The notes beneath the pieces are model-generated. The model saw nothing but the letters and a program-made list of their open reading frames with translations, was not told the origin of the DNA and did no database searches. Shown piece after piece: positions 63,098 through 64,000 of a stretch of DNA of 64,000 nucleotides. This stretch comes from Porphyromonas sp. (GTDB lineage: Bacteria > Bacteroidota > Bacteroidia > Bacteroidales > Porphyromonadaceae), in contig JAUNLH010000003.1 of assembly GCA_030532365.1 (NCBI GenBank), positions 1-64,000 of the forward strand, in the 5' to 3' direction. Position numbers and translations under genes: made by a program. How positions within the stretch are numbered: position 1 is the stretch's first letter; each line of letters opens with the position of its first letter.

Positions 63098-63790
63098 ATG
63101 GGTAACAGAGCAATACCCAATAGAAGGACTAATAGACCTAGTATAGCATACTCCCATATATGGGGGTATGCTATCATATTATGCTATCTCATCGTCTCAC
63201 TCTCCGCCTGTGGTAAGCAGAAGGGAGACGCCATAAAGAGCAACATTGACTCCCTTTCCTACACCTCTCTCACCACAGGGATAGAGACCCTGATATCCGA
63301 CAGCGGTATCACAAGGTATAAGGTCATCGCAGAGAAGTGGTACACCTACGAGAAGCCGGAAAACCTATGGTCTTTTCCCGAGGGGATCTACCTAGAGCAG
63401 TTCGACACTCTCTACACAATAGAAGCGTCTATTGAAGCTGACACAGCCTATTACTACCAAGACAAGAAGATATGGGAGCTGAGGGGTAACGTCTTTGTAC
63501 TCAACCGAGAAGGGCAAAAATTTAGTGGTGAGTCGCTCTTTTGGGACGAAGGCAAGGCGGAGGTCTACTCTCACGACCCAATACAGATAGAGCGTACCTC
63601 TGGGGAGCTACTGAGAAGTCAGTATGGTTTTAAGAGCAACCAGAGCATGACGCAGTATGAGCTCTACTCTTCGAGTGGTCACATAGATGTAGAGGATACG
63701 GTTGATCCTGTACCATCGGACACCACCGTGGTATCGCAAACCGACACCCTAGATCTACAGCTGCCGGTACAGACACCTCGATCCGAATGA
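63098..63790 (+). CDS. lptC: LptC-like LPS-export lipoprotein
   Basis: A bridge component moving LPS from the inner membrane. In Bacteroidetes LptC is a lipoprotein: here lipobox SLSACGKQ at about residue 38, after a hydrophobic segment (YAIILCYLIVSLSA). The body is a beta-jellyroll: YTYEKPENLWSFPEGIYLEQFD, YYYQDKKIWELRGNVFVLNREGQKFSGESLFWDE and the final SSSGHID region. The tail from about residue 205 is low-complexity Thr/Pro/Asp. It follows the TPR gene by 22 bp. Confidence rests on the DUF1239-like WELRGNV motif. Confidence 0.87.
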   Translation: MGNRAIPNRRTNRPSIAYSHIWGYAIILCYLIVSLSACGKQKGDAIKSNIDSLSYTSLTTGIETLISDSGITRYKVIAEKWYTYEKPENLWSFPEGIYLEQFDTLYTIEASIEADTAYYYQDKKIWELRGNVFVLNREGQKFSGESLFWDEGKAEVYSHDPIQIERTSGELLRSQYGFKSNQSMTQYELYSSSGHIDVEDTVDPVPSDTTVVSQTDTLDLQLPVQTPRSE

Positions 63791-64000
63791 CTCCTGAAAC
63801 ACCCTACCCCTGTCCTTAAGGTGACTTCATCAGAAAAACCGGCTAGAATTCAAAGAGTTAGTGACCGTTTTTTGCTTCTTATGTGTTATATTTGCATGAT
63901 ACCTCTTTGCTTTCCAGGACTCTATGAGATCGGAGGCAATTTATTCAGTGCATAGTACTCATGCCTTGCTGGAACAGAGTGTATTATGTGCGTTATTTAT
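63791..64000 (+). other. 5' region of a gene beyond the window edge
   Basis: A TATATTTG -7 box lies at 63887-63894. Two frames stay open to the window end (ATG at 63924 and ATG at 63961). Neither 25- nor 13-codon stretch is enough to assign a family, so no gene is called. Confidence 0.35.

Noticed and set aside
63887-63998. A partial gene at the right edge
   Set aside because: Two competing frames are open and both are too short; the -7 box alone does not identify a product.

Overview
The window looks like chromosome of a Bacteroidales bacterium, most likely a Porphyromonas species (inference). Supporting signs: Bacteroidetes-type promoters (TAnnTTTG -7 boxes), few Shine-Dalgarno sequences, lineage-typical families (DUF4254, DUF4199, DUF4301, DUF1573, DUF5063), DapL-type lysine/peptidoglycan precursor synthesis, and the uppS-bamA-ompH-ompH gene order. 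No tRNA, rRNA, phage, classical IS or CRISPR array was seen. Nearly all of it is housekeeping sequence.

Layout. 1-6804 (leftward): purM, prfA, a DUF5063 gene, a DEDDy exonuclease, an RlmI-like methyltransferase, mltF and upp (cut by the window edge). 7204-7812: rubrerythrin. 7960-14175 (leftward): K+/H+ antiporter, dapF, dapL, two BFN/UVR-like paralogues and sufS, partly overlapping. 14851-21956 (leftward): a DUF4254 gene, then the envelope operon DUF6242-like lipoprotein, uppS, bamA and two ompH/skp genes. 22164-24588 (leftward): an SsuABC/NMT1-type ABC importer. 25001-26335 (rightward): an ScdA_N-like protein with a LuxR-type regulator. 26348-31668 (leftward): tsaE, a large helical-repeat protein, a lipoprotein and yifB/comM. 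32114-38102: smpB (+), then tig, a gamma carbonic anhydrase, pepP and a DUF4301 gene (-). 38687-42992 (rightward): typA, a double glycosyltransferase and a tRNA methyltransferase. 43039-47731 (leftward): ppk, ribE, a nitroreductase and hisS. 47885-51983: a secreted Ntn hydrolase (+), a MATE-HPPK fusion and queA (-). 52576-58612 (rightward): rpsU, a DUF1573 gene, then DUF4199, GT2, apbE, a HEAT-like gene, ung and asd. 58641-63790: pspC (-), then an NlpE-META lipoprotein, an outer-membrane protein, a TPR protein and lptC (+).

The most striking non-coding signal is a family of seven intergenic elements at about 6.9, 14.5, 24.8, 31.9, 38.4, 52.2 and 60.0 kb. Each is built from 13-bp near-palindromes (AAGTT-SSS-AACTT) repeated every 23 bp. 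Six of the seven contain exactly five 13-mers with 9- or 10-bp spacers, in 103-104 bp. Outer arms are inverted repeats, and three loci share a flanking tail. From memory this architecture resembles the BrickBuilt minisatellite MITE of P. gingivalis; sequence homology could not be tested here. Four of the seven lie between divergent genes and none between convergent genes.

Other points of interest: an RlmI-like enzyme with Tyr in place of the expected catalytic Cys; a MATE transporter fused to an HPPK-like domain; a Gly/Tyr-rich insert in BamA; a regulator with Glu at the receiver phosphorylation site; and an 8-nt perfect anti-SD complement in the 3' UTR of rpsU.
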